Positions 48,383 through 62,000 of a stretch of 64,000 nucleotides of DNA are shown piece after piece. Position 1 is the first letter of the stretch. The number at the start of each line of letters is the position of its first letter. The position numbers and the translations under genes were made by a program. The notes below the pieces were generated by a model. It did no database searches and was not told the DNA's origin. It saw only the letters and a list, made by a program, of their open reading frames with translations. The stretch comes from Solea solea (Eukaryota; Chordata; Actinopteri; Pleuronectiformes; Soleidae), in contig NC_081153.1 in NCBI RefSeq assembly GCF_958295425.1, positions 14,289,001-14,353,000 on the forward strand, read 5' to 3'.

Positions 48383-51300
48383 CTATAGACCTTCAGAAGG
48401 GGGTTCACTGCCACTGGAGCCGGACTGGGCACGTTTGATGTACAGATTCAACAGCTTCAGCTACGGACAGAAGAGGAGGACAGATGGTGGACAAGTCAGA
48501 CTTTTGTCTTTAGAGACTGAAAGAACGGTCATGTGATTTCATATGACAATAATACACTAAATACTGTAAAACAACAACAATTGCTTTGTTGAGATTTTGA
48601 GGTTCATAATGAAAGAGGTGAATCTACAGCTGATCAATCTTTGGTTCATAGGTTGATTCTTTTCATGGTTTTATATTTTCATAATTTTTTTTTTTTTTTT
48701 AACAATAGTTATGGAAGATTGAATTGATCCAAGTTTAAATACAGAAAGAATGCAATAAATACTGTTGCATGTTGCTGTATAAAAATAAAACAAAAGATAA
48801 AAGAAGTGATCTTCCCCCACTGGTCAGTGTAAAATACATAAAGACTCTTAAATTCAAGGAGCAAATGTGATTTTCAAGTCTTAAGATGCCAAATTTAGCC
48901 ATGCAGAAACAAAGTACATGTTTTCAAATGCTTCAAGTTGTGTTCACCTTGCTGCTGGAGAGTTGGCCGAGGTGTGGTTTGAGGTCCTCTCCGATCACTG
49001 CATAAATGGCCACCAAGCAGAACACGCAAGCTTTCCTCACACTGCTCTCAGAGTTGTCGTAACCCTGTTCAATCAGATAAAATATCAGATCAACGAGCTG
49101 CAGAGACCTTTGTTCATAACAAAGGAGCCGAACATTTGTGTGTGAATGTGTGGGTTGGCTGAGCCTAGGAGTGGCATTAGTTTCACAGATTTCATGAAAC
49201 AAATAAGTCATGTAGAGCCAAGCTTTGTGTGAAGCATTTAACCTGTCAAACTGCTGAAAAACTGGGTTTGTGACCTGCAGAATTCACTTTTCGTGTTTTC
49301 AGTCATACTCCGGCCTGTTTGCAGCTTAATAGTACAGTGTTACTGTTGCTGCCATCTGTGCAGCACAGGAATGCCGCTGGGTGATTGACTGAGCTCTAGA
49401 GGCCCTGGTATACTGCATGTGTGTGTATGAATGTTACCTGTATGAGTCCTGGCACTATCTCAGGCAGCATGCTGGCCAGACCCTCTCTGGGAAACCTCTC
49501 CACCACTTTGGTCTGCATCTTAATGGCAGCCAAGTTGATGGGGTAGTCAGCTGACTGGATGATGGGACATAAGACCTTGATACACTGGTCTGGACTGATG
49601 GACAATGCCAACATGGCTGCTGTCTCCTCTGCTGCGCGCACCACCTGCAGAAAGAAACACAGTCAAACTTTACATCAATGACACGTCAAATCTACAACTA
49701 CCATTTCTTTACGTTCTCTTAAGCACTAAAGAACACTTGAATGTAGTGATCTGTGTGGCTGAGTGAACTTACCTCCTTGTGAGGGTCTTTGTGAGCCTCC
49801 AGGGCCTTCATGATGGTGAGCTCTGCGTAGTTCTTGAACCTCCAGGGCTGCTTGCTGAGAATTTCTCTCAGCACCCGCAGAGCCAGTGTTCGAATCACAT
49901 GCTGGGAGAATTAAAAGAATTCAATGATTACTATAAAATAGGGACTTTGGCTTGGTCTAATTGCACAGAGTGAAGACAGTCTTTAAATGAGTGTGGCTAC
50001 CTCTCGGTCACCCATCGTCTCAAGCAGGAGCAACAGGATGGTCTTGAAATGTTCATCCCACACTTGCAGGGTGTTTTCGCGAATCAGCTTCAGCAGCTCA
50101 CACAACGCAGCCTTCCTCTCCTCTATTCGCTCATTGTGATTTGACAACTCCTTCAGCAGCTCGGCCACCAGCTCTGACTGGTCCAGACTGCTGTCTGTTA
50201 AGAGACAAGAAAAAAAAAAAAAAATCACGGTATTGTATTCATGATATCATTTCCACTTACACAGTGTGTTTGCATTTTTCCATCTGAAGGTGATTGTGTA
50301 CCATCAGTTAGAAGCTCCGAGTCGTCCAGGCCAGTGTCTTTACGACTTTGTTTAAAGGGAGAATCGGAAAAGTCACGGGCACCTCTTGGGCTGGAGGAGA
50401 GCAGCGGAGTGTTCAGGAGAGATGTCTTGTTGTCCAGAGCCATGCGGCCTCCGTCCATCAAATCTGACCCACTGCCACCCTACAGAACACAACATCAGTG
50501 TAGCTGCTTTTTAATTTAATTTTTACAATCAACCCAGAAAAGAGATACACGCTGACAGAAAAAACATTTTTGCAGTTTTGTTGACTGCCATGAAGGCAGA
50601 AAAATAAAATAGCCGGCTAATGTGGTAATGTGTACAGATTAGCCACAACATTAAACCTGGAAAGTAACAAGTGTAAATATGGAGCAAAATTGGGTGATTG
50701 GTAGACTAACGACAGGTGGGCTGGTAAGATTTCAGATGCAGCGCATGGAGAAAATGTCAGAAGGTCATACCTTTGTACCAGAGTACACCATGACCTTTAA
50801 AGGGGTCAGTGTTGTAAGGTGGGGCTGCAAAAAGACCTGGCACGGCAAGTTATGAATTTGGCCTGACGTCAAAATAAGCAAATATTACAGGAGGATCTGC
50901 TGTATATAAAATCTTCTTGGTTAATAACAATTAACATGTTTCTTTTCAGTAGCCAGAGGGAATTAAGTTCACAGCCATCCGTCCCATAAATGCTTAAGTT
51001 ATGATGGGACAGATGTCAGAGTCAAACCCTTTACACCTGTTTTCTGTGACTGGATTGCAATCAGATAGCGCCTGAACACTTGTGAGTGCAGTTGTAAATA
51101 CAGCCAAGGACGAATTGTTATGCAATCTGCGAAAACACTTCAGGAGGTGGTCAGCGACGCATTGTGACAAGAAGTGGAAATGTAATGGGCCTCCGGTGTG
51201 ACAAAGAATACATTAAAACTGAATCATGACTTTTTCAAGACATTCAAGAACATCATTTTCAGGTTTGAGAAACACTGAGCAGGCAAGTACTAGATTAATT

Positions 51301-52615
51301 GAGAAAATAACCGGCATATTAATCTATTATGAAAATAATCATTAGATGAAGCCCTAGAACTCCGTAGCAAGTTCCTTCAACATGCAATACTGTGCCATCA
51401 TTTCCAGCCTGAATTACAGATGCCTAAAAACAACAGCACAGAGAACATCCCTGTGTGTGATTGGGTTGTGTGAATTGTTGGGTTTCTCATCTCTCTATAA
51501 TATTGTAAAGATTTCTGCCTGACTATGTCCAGTGCCTTGAGATGATGGATGTTGCAATGTGGCGCTATACTAATAAAATTGAATTGAATTGTGTGTGCTG
51601 TACTCACCTCCTCTCCTTCCCGCCGTTGAACAGGTTCATTCATATCTTCTTGGCTGCGGAAGCTGAAGTTCTGGATGGCTTCAGTGACACCTTTCAGCGA
51701 GCTGTAGATGTCTTCCGAGTTCATGTTTTCTGTGTCGTAATCAAAAGCACTGCACAAGAAAGAGTTACAGCTACATTACATTGTTTTTACTAATACACAT
51801 TTATTATCTTGTCTTTTTTTCATGCTTGTTTGTCAAAAGCTTCGCTTACATGTTGTGTACATTTTCCCCATTCCATGCAAAAACATTCTGCTTACAAATT
51901 ACACCCCCCGTTTACAAAGATGTACAAATAAGTAATCTGTTTATGATGTGCGTAGACATGCATCAACCATTTAATTAGAATAAATCATATTGACATGTGC
52001 AGGGTTGTCCATTGTCAGGAAATATTAGTAGTAAAGAAAGAAGCTTCACTTCTGCCTGTATATCCGCAAACAAACGCTCTTGTTGCTCTCAGATATTTCT
52101 CCTCTGCTCATCCCCTCACTGTGCACCATTGATTTATTTCCCCTCTTCTCTACTTGTCTTATCTTATTTCTAAAACTGACCTATTTTCATTACTTCTCAT
52201 CTCCATAATGAAGATACTGGCACAGCAGTTAGCAGATATTGCTTCTGCATTCGGTAAACAGGGGAAAGGGCAGGAGGATATTTACATAAATCCAAGCCAT
52301 TTAATTTACTGTCCAACAATCAGGAGTTCTTTTAAAGTCCCTGATGAGAAACACTTCCACCAGGTTCATATCAATACATGAACTTTCTTTACAAATGGGC
52401 CATGTTGGACCAGAGTATTTGGCTAGTTTACATTTTAATTCCGATCAGGTTTTTAATATAGCTATATGTAAATATAGCTAAAGACTAGATTAGAGAATGG
52501 ATGTTTACCTTGGCGAGGGTGTGTTCTGGGAGGTGTTGGTGGGGGAAGTGACTGGACTGGACCAGCTGGCTGGAGATCGGGGTGTGTGTCGTGTCAGAGG
52601 GCTTCCCATTGTTGC
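48383..52615 (-). CDS. clasp2: clasp2 exons, C-terminal interaction domain block
   Basis: Exons: 52509-52615, 51608-51749, 50302-50479, 50001-50194, 49773-49901, 49438-49644, 48948-49064 and 48383-48460 (stop TAG 48383-48385). The first three encode a Ser/Pro/Thr linker ([20 protein letters not shown], then [20 protein letters not shown]). The rest form a helical repeat domain ([98 protein letters not shown]). In CLASPs this C-terminal region binds CLIP-170, CENP-E and cortical LL5beta/ELKS (known for the family). The last exon is 26 codons including the stop and ends in [10 protein letters not shown], diverged from the mammalian tail. Confidence 0.93.
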
Positions 52616-54864
52616 CTGTGAAAGTAACCAATTAAATATGGCATTTCTGTCAGAGTAGAACTGCTAACACGTGTGTCTACGACAAACTTGAAACTGTAAA
52701 CTGTAGGAGACTGTTTAATTTACTTGTGCAACATTGCCAGTGTTCTTCAGATGGTTTTGAAGCAGTTTGGTGGCTCCGTCCTGAAAGGTTTTGGGCAGAG
52801 CTGCCAGCAGCATGGTGAACTCTGGAGTGTTGAGCTGGAACAGGGAGATGAGCACCGACTGCGCAGCCTGGTGCACACAAAATATATCCCTTTCATTTAC
52901 GATCCAATCGCTTAAATGTACAAAGATCAAATGCACAAAAAACAAAAGCAAATCTATGTCTGTAATGTGCATTTTGTGAGCATGAGTACCTTTCTGACAT
53001 CAGAGCTCTTGGGTTCAGTCGTCCAGGTGATGATGCGCGAGACGGCCAGCCGAGTCTCACTGAGGTTCACAAAGTCTTGAGGCTCCATCTGTAACGTCAG
53101 CGTTTCGATGTACTTCAGAATGGCCACCTTCACCTACAACACAAACAATTTTATACACATCATTAGATAATCCGGTCAATCTGACAGAAACTGCATGGAC
53201 AATATTTACCTGCAAATAAGTAAAAAGTGAAAAAACACCAACACGCACACACACACACACAGAGAATAGTGACCACCACTGTTCACAGTGGGCAGATACA
53301 ACCACAGCAGAGTGTATAACTCTCGTAGATCTGGGGAAATGTAATGATCTCATGAACCAGTGTGAGAAGATGCGTAACAATCACTTATAAATGTAATTAA
53401 CATAAAAGCAATGAGAAAAGTGACAAACAAAGGAACCAATAAATCCCATTCTCCACAGGCTCCAAAACAACACAACTGCCTTTCCTCTACTGCACTCTCC
53501 ATCACTGTATCTATATGCACCTCAAGGACAGGAACTTCCTCCAAATCACTTAGAAGTATCGTGCGCGCCATTTAATTGCTCCCCCCGGAGCACACTGACC
53601 TGGGAGGACTGGCTCCAGGCTGCAGCCTGCTCGTCTAGAGAGCAGGCGTGGCGGCGCGCTCTGGGGGGGAACAATTTTACCCCGGACCCTCCCCTGCCTC
53701 GCCCTCGCCCGCAACACGAGCTCCGTACAGGCTTCAGAGAGAAAGAGGAGAAGCACCGCATCAATCGGCGAAGAAAGAGAAGGAGACGAAGACATGGAAG
53801 GGCAGGGGGAGACAAGAGAAGAGAAAGAAGAGGGAGGGATGGAGCAGAGTTTCAGAGGAGTAAAAAGGTTGGAAAATAGGCTTGGGTATGGTAACTTTCT
53901 GTACAGCTGTCATTACACAATGCATTACTTCAGCCACAAGATGGCAGCAAAAAGCTGTTATGCCAATATACCACTATAAACTGATGGCTTGTGAGGCTGC
54001 ATGCAACATTCTATGAGCTGGATGAATAATGCTACACGTTATCATAATTAAACCTTATGAACTGTATGTCAGAAGAATTCTCCCAAATCACATTTGTCAA
54101 AATCTTATAATTTTATAATGATTAAAGACTGCCATAAAGCAACAGTCCCTCAAATTTGTAGCATCATGTAACTCCTTACTTGCAGCACCTCTTCATACTA
54201 ATCTGTGCTAGTGGGAAATGAGAGCTGTATAGTTCTGCTATGAGTACTGGGAGTCTCAAAAGTTCATGCTTTTTGACAACTATGTTTTATTTAGGCCACA
54301 GTGTAGGTCAGTGTTCCTTAAACCACTTCTTACAATACCAAAAACTGTACAGAGTAAAAAAAAAAAAAGACATCTTTGTCATTTTTATCCTTTCACAACC
54401 CAAGCCTGTTTGAAACAAAAAAGCTGACTGATAAAGTGCAGTGAAAATAAACAAAGATTGTGTTAAACAATACAGGAAATGGTGTGGGGGAGGCAGAGTT
54501 TGATAGTGATAAAAGGGTAAGGAGGACGAAAAGTGCGAGATGACTTAAGATAAATTTGTAGGAAGAGCAGGGTGAGGGGTTAGTGAGAGAGACGACGGAA
54601 ATCACGAGGATGGAGAAGCAGTTAGAGGAAGAGAGCTTGAAGGGAGTGTCAACACACAAAGCCAGTGGAGTGGTTAGATCAACTGCCATCCAATCACAGC
54701 CCAGGATTCAGGGCTTTGTGGGGTTTGGGAGGAGGAGCCAGCATGGGTAGGGATGAGGTCACATCAGTACATCAGTTACCATGGTTATAACATCCTTGAA
54801 TTTCCAGCTGTACGTCCACTCTTCCCATCAACCACCTGCTTAAGTCAAACCTTGATACACTCAG

Positions 54865-54907
<43 letters not shown>

Positions 54908-57900
54908 AAAACACACACCCACACATGCACACACTTAACAAACTTGTCCTTTACCTTAAGGTTGGGTGTCTGTGTCTGGTCGACAGTAAATCTCATGAGA
55001 ATTGTAAACTGGAGATCATTCGGGAAAGACTCTCTGCAAGTAAAAACACAAATCCACATTACAGCAGCAAGACATGTAGAAAATATACCTCTGAGCTAAA
55101 GAATCTTCACAAGTTAAGATTTTTGCCAACATCTTAGCATTATTTTGCTAAGAAAAGAGACCATTGTCTGTGTGGTAAAATACAGAGAGAGAAAGTGGCA
55201 TTGGTGATGAGAGGCCTATCAGTTCTTTTCCATTTACACTACTGTGCAATATTTTGGGCACTTAAGAGGAACACGGTATCATCAGGGAGGAAAATGATCC
55301 GTATCATATTCATTCTGCAGTATGACGACACCCCAGACTAACAGCCAGAGACATAAGGCACTTTCCGCAGGGACTACAAGAACAAGGAGAAGTACAACAG
55401 ATGGAATGGCCCCCACAGAGCTCTGGTGTCAAGTCATTCTGGGATTGAATGAAGGGACAGAAGATGTGGAGACAAACAAACACAAACAAATTGTTCTCAA
55501 ATATACTTGAAATAGGGTACCTACTAAGTACCTTGAAAAACTGAGTGACTAAATTACACAGTGCTGTATTACAAATACTGCAAACTAATTACAAACAAAT
55601 CTCACAAGGTGTTTAACAAAGTCAAGAAGGATCCTCAATCAGCTGAATATCCCACCAAAGGACTGTTCCAATGAGAAAGATGAGTCAAATATTATGAAGG
55701 AGTCTTTCCCACAGTGGATTTACAAGGTCTCACCCTCAGCATAAGTACTCACAATCTATTATGCATGTGTTCTGCCAGACAGAAATGACAATAATGCACA
55801 CTTGCTTGCATGCTCCTAGAATGCTATGAGGGAGTTTTGGAAGGATGCACTAAATAAGGAAGGATCCTTGACTTTGAAAAACACCACGTCTCGAAATAAA
55901 GGTGTCCCTTTTAAGATTAACTTCTTTAGCAACATGTTAATCAATAAGATAAAGAATTAGCTGCAATGTTAATAAATATGCATATACTATAGGACATAAC
56001 ACTGTGTTGTGAGTGACACACCCACCGTGTGACATCCAGCGCTTTCTGAACTTTGGCCTGTACAGAACCCAGCAGGTCAGCTCCCATCTTCTTCAACAGC
56101 TGTGTGAGCAGGACAAACAACCAGTCGTGTAGGTCGTCCTTATGGACCACGACGAAGTCTACCAGCGTCTCCAGGAACATGCTGAACACCTACAGTAGAA
56201 TCACATATGTATAGATGTTGAACACACTGAGAACACAAAACACTGCCCATTTTTTACCTCTTCACACACGCATGCATGCACACAAACATTCAGTTCTTGT
56301 ATTCAGAGGACAAAGATGAATCTGTCATTCCAATTGTGAGGTTAGTGGTTATTCACTCATCATTGCAGCAGTCCACCATCATTCCCAATCACCAAAAAAA
56401 CACAACACCCAGATTAATGGGGAGAATTGATAACGTAAGACAACCACAATGAGACATTAAACGACTTGAATTATGACACAAACAAACAAGCTGTATGGTG
56501 ACAATCTCTACATGCTAGTGGTTGTTTTCAATAAAATAGTGCAGTTACAGACAACACTGTGAGGTAGGTTAGTGAGAGTTATGTTGTTGCCTTGGTAACT
56601 GGTAATCCAATTAGATTAATGAAGCAGATTTTTTGTTTTAACAAAAATAGTAAGACTGAGTGGCCAAACTTACTCTCTACAGAGAGTTCCAAAGAGCGAC
56701 GGCATGTGGGGAGAGAGAGACACATCTGTTAGAATACTGACAAAGACTGTACTCAGCTGGTGAGTATGCACTTCTAACGTTATCTTTCAACACACAACCG
56801 GCAAAAATACTTTAGCATCTTCAACCAAGTAAGAAACATAAAGTGAAAAATTTGAAGAGCTGAAATGAAATAAAAGATGAGAATCTAGGTCAATGAGAAA
56901 GAAGATGAAGAAAGAGAATGTAGTGGGGGGGGGGGGAACAGACCAAATCTGGAGAACCATTGATCGTGAGATGCAGTACCTTGAAGGAGGCTGAGCTTAT
57001 ACCGGATTCTGCCGTGCCGTACACCCTGCCGCAGTCTCGCTGAAAATTCATCAAATCGTCAAAACGTCAAACGAGGGGAGGTGAGAAACTCACACACCTT
57101 ACGACACGTGTGAGGCGAGGGGCACTCGGTAATGCCGAAAGAGAAGTGGCGGTGTTAGAGAGGGGGCGAGCCGTAGCTAGTTAGTCAAGAGAGAAGAGCT
57201 GGCAGCTCAAACACATTCGTGCGCGTGACTGTACATGTGTGGACAAGTGTTTACTCGATTAAGACTGCAGATAGGCAGGTGAGAGACAGGAGGGTGGCAG
57301 TAAATGCGGTGAGCACAACAGCTGAGTGGCTGCTGAACAGTAACAGAGCAAACCCACAGGACGGCGGAGAGGGTGAGGTCACACGCAAACTCAGGTGGGC
57401 GCATGCCGAAAGAGAACAGTCTGCTGCACGCTCTGCATGCCTGTGTTAATGTTTTTTGTGCGTATATCCATGTGTCTTCAATTCAGCTTCACCAACTTCA
57501 CCTCTACAAGTTTTGTTGAAACATGTCTGGGTGTGTATAAACCATAATATTTTCTTGTTTTGGCAGAATCCGGTACAGTGAAAGATGGTGGAATAAAATA
57601 AGTATTTGAAACCAAAGTAAAACGGAAAAAAAAGTGGGTGAATAATGAATCCATGTGACATGACACTGTGAATGAGTGCTGGGTGAGAACTTTGGCCACA
57701 TGCACCCATACCTTACTATGAGGGTCTGCAAACATCCTGGTGAAGATTTCACACAGTCTCTTTAACTCCACACGGCTGCAAATAATAATAAAGAAAATTA
57801 GATTAAGTAGAATATCATTTTGTACAGTGAAGATACATTTGCATGTTCAGTGACTGACCTGAGGGTGCGGTGCATTTTAAGTAGAGCCTGTAGGCCCAAC

Positions 57901-58964
57901 AGTCCCTCCTTCCTCTCAGACCAGTTGGAACTGGCGCAGCGATTCAGCACCTGAAAATATAAATACTTGTATTTATGATATATAAAAAGACTTGTCACCA
58001 CTTCTATAAACAGACAAAAGTCAACTCCTGATATTAGAACCTGAACCAAACATGTATTTGTGTTATCTCAAATTTAAGGAACGTGTTTTTCACTGCAGAT
58101 ACAGATCATGTTTACTCAGGAAAAAAGGGTTATTGTTGTTTGGTCTAGTGCCTGCCTGGTTTCCTGAATGTTCTGTTGTGTTGCTGTTGCCACTAACCTC
58201 AGCCACGTCCTCTGTCTGCCTCATGTAGGTTGGGATAGATCCTCCATTGCGAGAGCTATAGGATCTTTCTGAACAGGCACTGGACGCGTCACTGTTAGCA
58301 TCGTCATCAGAGTACATGCTGTAGTTCTCATACCGCCGCCGTGCGGGCTTCTTCTGTGGAGAAACAGACAATGTGTTAAATAAAATATTTGATTTAAAAG
58401 ATAGAAATTAAAAAGAGCATGAAGAAAATCTACATTTATAGAACCAAAAGCTAGCTAAACACACAAAACACAGATAAGAGACAGGCAAAGACGCTGACCT
58501 TGGACCGCATGTCTCCCAACAGCTGACAGCATTAAACAGAGGCAGAATCAAGGGTTAGTTAACACACAGACACACACTCTAGGCAGTGTGAGCTGCACAT
58601 CCTGACCACTAACTAGAATGTGCACTTGAGTTATTGTGGTTTTTTTTTTTTTTTTTTTTTAAATGTATTGTGTTTGGAGCTGTGTCATTTTCTTACTAGT
58701 GCATCTGCGAGAGCCTCTTCTACGTCAGAGCCCGTGTTAAGGACCCTCATGGCACTGACAGATGATGAGAGACGACTGGACTGACTGATGCCCAAACCTG
58801 ATCCTGAAGAGAGAGAGGAGATAGCCAGAAAGACAGGAAGGACAGATAGACGGACAACAGAGGACACCATTAAAGTCACCTTAAAATAAAGGGTTCAAGT
58901 CTGCGGTCTCTTCCCCACTCATCAAATTGTCTCTCACTGGTCCACAGACAATCCACCATACGAC

Positions 58965-59001
<37 letters not shown>

Positions 59002-62000
59002 CATCACATATTCTCTGACATTTAGTCAACCCACACACGTTGTTAGATGACATTGCAGGTACCACTGGGGGAGAAAGTATGATGGACATAAAACACACTG
59101 AATGCACTGGTGTCCCCGCAGAGAGGGAGCAGAGATAAATAAAGAAATTGAATGGACACTTGTAAAACTGGCAACTGAACGGGCGGAAGCATGCGATTCC
59201 ACTGGAAGGTTTGACATCCTTGAGCAGAATGTTAAAAAAAAACAAAAAAAACAACTGAGGCTGATGGACAAGAAAAGACAGTGGCTGACAAAATACGGGA
59301 CAAGATGCGCGGGGCTAATGACCATAAAGAAATCGGAACGAACACAACTTAAGGCAGAGTGGGTGGGTGAGGAACAGATAAATAGTTCTACTCAGCCTTC
59401 ACCTGCAGCCCCAAAAGCATCAGGTGTGTGAAGAGCTCCGGTGGAGCGAGAGTAGCTCCGCGTTGCTGCAACCAAAATTAAAACACACACACAGTTTAAC
59501 ATTCGCACACTCACACACACGACAAACACGTACAATCCTCACACTGGCTGAGCAGTGGCTGAGAGTAGAAAGACAGGCTGAAACACATGCAAACAAATGC
59601 AAGTGACTGCTTTTTATTTTTGTTATCACTCGCAAGTTTTTAAATTGATAACATTTTTAGAGGGTTAGGTTTTTTTGTTTTAAGCTAACTTTTATATTTA
59701 TCTAACCCTTGACACATCCTAATTTTCCGACTCATCCCTCCTCGGTGTGAGTCCACTACTGCTACTCACCAAGTGGTGTGAAGGAGCGTACGGGGCTGGT
59801 GTCCCGGCTGCTCTCCCTGCTGGCTTCTCTGCTGCAGCCCTGACTCATACTGGGCCGAGGGATACGACTGCCCCGAGCTAAAACCACCCAGGTTACAACG
59901 CCACACCGCAGAGGAGGAAAAGAGGAGAACAGGGGAAAGAAAGGGCAGTGGAGGGAAGAAAGTTGGTTTTATAAGAACACGAAGGACAAGGGGAAGGGAC
60001 GTACAGAGGATGGCAAAAACACAAACATGAGTAGTTGATGAAGAAGAGGATAGGGAAGATATGTGGATATAGACATATATAAGACAACAGAGCTAAAAGT
60101 AACAGACTGAAAAAAAGAGACGATGAGCACAAGTCTGAGCTTAGGGCTGAAACTAACAATAGGGTGATTCCAATCAACAGTTATTCTGCCAACAAACTAA
60201 TTTATAGTACCACTTTTTGACTTTATCAATTAAGCAACTTCTTTATTTACTTCATTAGTCAGTCTAAAATGTCACACACTATTTGGTATTTGTGTTTCTT
60301 TAATGAGTAATAAGTAAATTATTACTTTAAAAGTAACAAATGTCTTGATGTGACTAAATGTCCAACAAGTGAAAAACAGAAAAATAACAAGCACATCCAA
60401 TAAAAACATTTAGAAGAGTGCTGGATCAACCAAAAATCTTCCTAACAGTAAAAATAAGAAAAGGATCCACACACCTTAATAAATAACTATCCTTTGAATG
60501 GTTTTTGTAAGGATCATTTCCCTCTTTTTACTGACTAAATGCACAAGAATACAATAAAAAATCAAAACCAAATGAGTATGAGTATTTGGCATCATTTTCC
60601 ATTTCTGAACAATTTGAGCCGTAAATGAGATGCACCTGAAAAGAGCACCAGACTGCTGAGCTCACGTTTAAAAAACAAACAAACATGCTAATATTCACAC
60701 ACGCACACACAGAAAAGAGAGGACGTAATAGATGATGGATTTAGTGACTGCGGGGAGGGAAAAGGGATGACTTGCATTTTCATCCAGTAGCATTGCAATC
60801 AACTTCCCCGTTCAATGCTCTGTTCATCATCATCAGCAGCTTCAGCATCTAACAGCCAATCACGGTTAATCACAGCGTACCAGGGAGCAACAACCAATGA
60901 CCCCGCGAGAAAGTTCATTCATCAGCCACTCACAACATGTTAGTACAGAGAGAGTGGAGGTACTGTATGTTTACAAAGCAAGGGCATTTGCTCATCATGG
61001 GCACCCATCATCATGACAACACAGCCATGAGGTCAGAGATAGTTAAGAGAGATGGGTTCTGAGGCAGTGAGATTCTGCTTGATTTTGGATGGCAGCGGAG
61101 ATTTGCAGTGACGGATAGTGACAAAGAATGAAGAATGGAGGGATGATTCCATGAGAGGAGAATGTAAGGATGAGACTAGATATGATTATGGTGGAGGGAT
61201 GAATAGTAGAGTCTTGTCGAGGTTGGAGCCTTACCTCCTCTACTTGCGCTGCTGTAGATGGAACTAATACTGGAAGGAGCTAAAGGACAGAAATAAGGAG
61301 AAGGGAAAAGGGAGGACAGAAAGAGGAACGGAGGAGGTACAGGTGGACAGGGAGCCAGAGGGAAAAACAATGTTGAGATCCAAACGTTTATGGCTAATTG
61401 AGGGTATTTGTGTGTGATGCTTTTAAGATAAGAACACCAGTGTAGTGTTTAGGGCAGACATTCTGACAAATCATTGATTAAAACTGTTCAGTATGGTATG
61501 AATATTGATATCTGGATCTATCTGGACAATATTGATTCTTCAAGAACACTTTTCAATATATGACACTATGATAAAATTGTTGAGCTATAGAGCAACTTTC
61601 TGCTCTCATATTAATCCTGTGCACTTCAGATCAGTCCTAAATCAGGAGTGTCATTAGATCTCTGTCAAGAAGGTTGCTACATGCTTTTGAGGTACCAACA
61701 TTTTCACATTTTCAATACCCAGTTGATACTACAGAAGTATTAAAGCTCAATATCCAGCCCTAACCACTGGTTACATGGAGTTAATTGCTTACTGACCAAC
61801 AGATAGCCGAGTGGGTGAAGAGTCTCTGGAGCAGCCCTGGCTTCGAGGGATGCGGCTACGTCTGCGTCCGTCTCCACTGGCTCCAGCCAACACCCTGTGG
61901 GCCCCTGAGCTCATGGTGCTCAGCGCCGTACTCGTCAGCACACGACCTGGAGAACCACTCCGACTGCCGGCTTGAGAGAGAGAAGAGAACAAAATATAAA

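Noticed and set aside
54770..54790. Near X-box GTTACCATGGTTAT, and a similar GGTTACCACGGTAAT near 26616
   Set aside because: Each fails the RFX half-site pattern at one or more positions, so I kept only the two full matches.
55322..55510. 62-codon ORF as a possible gene
   Set aside because: It is the frame-shifted remnant of a Tc1-type transposase, not a host gene.
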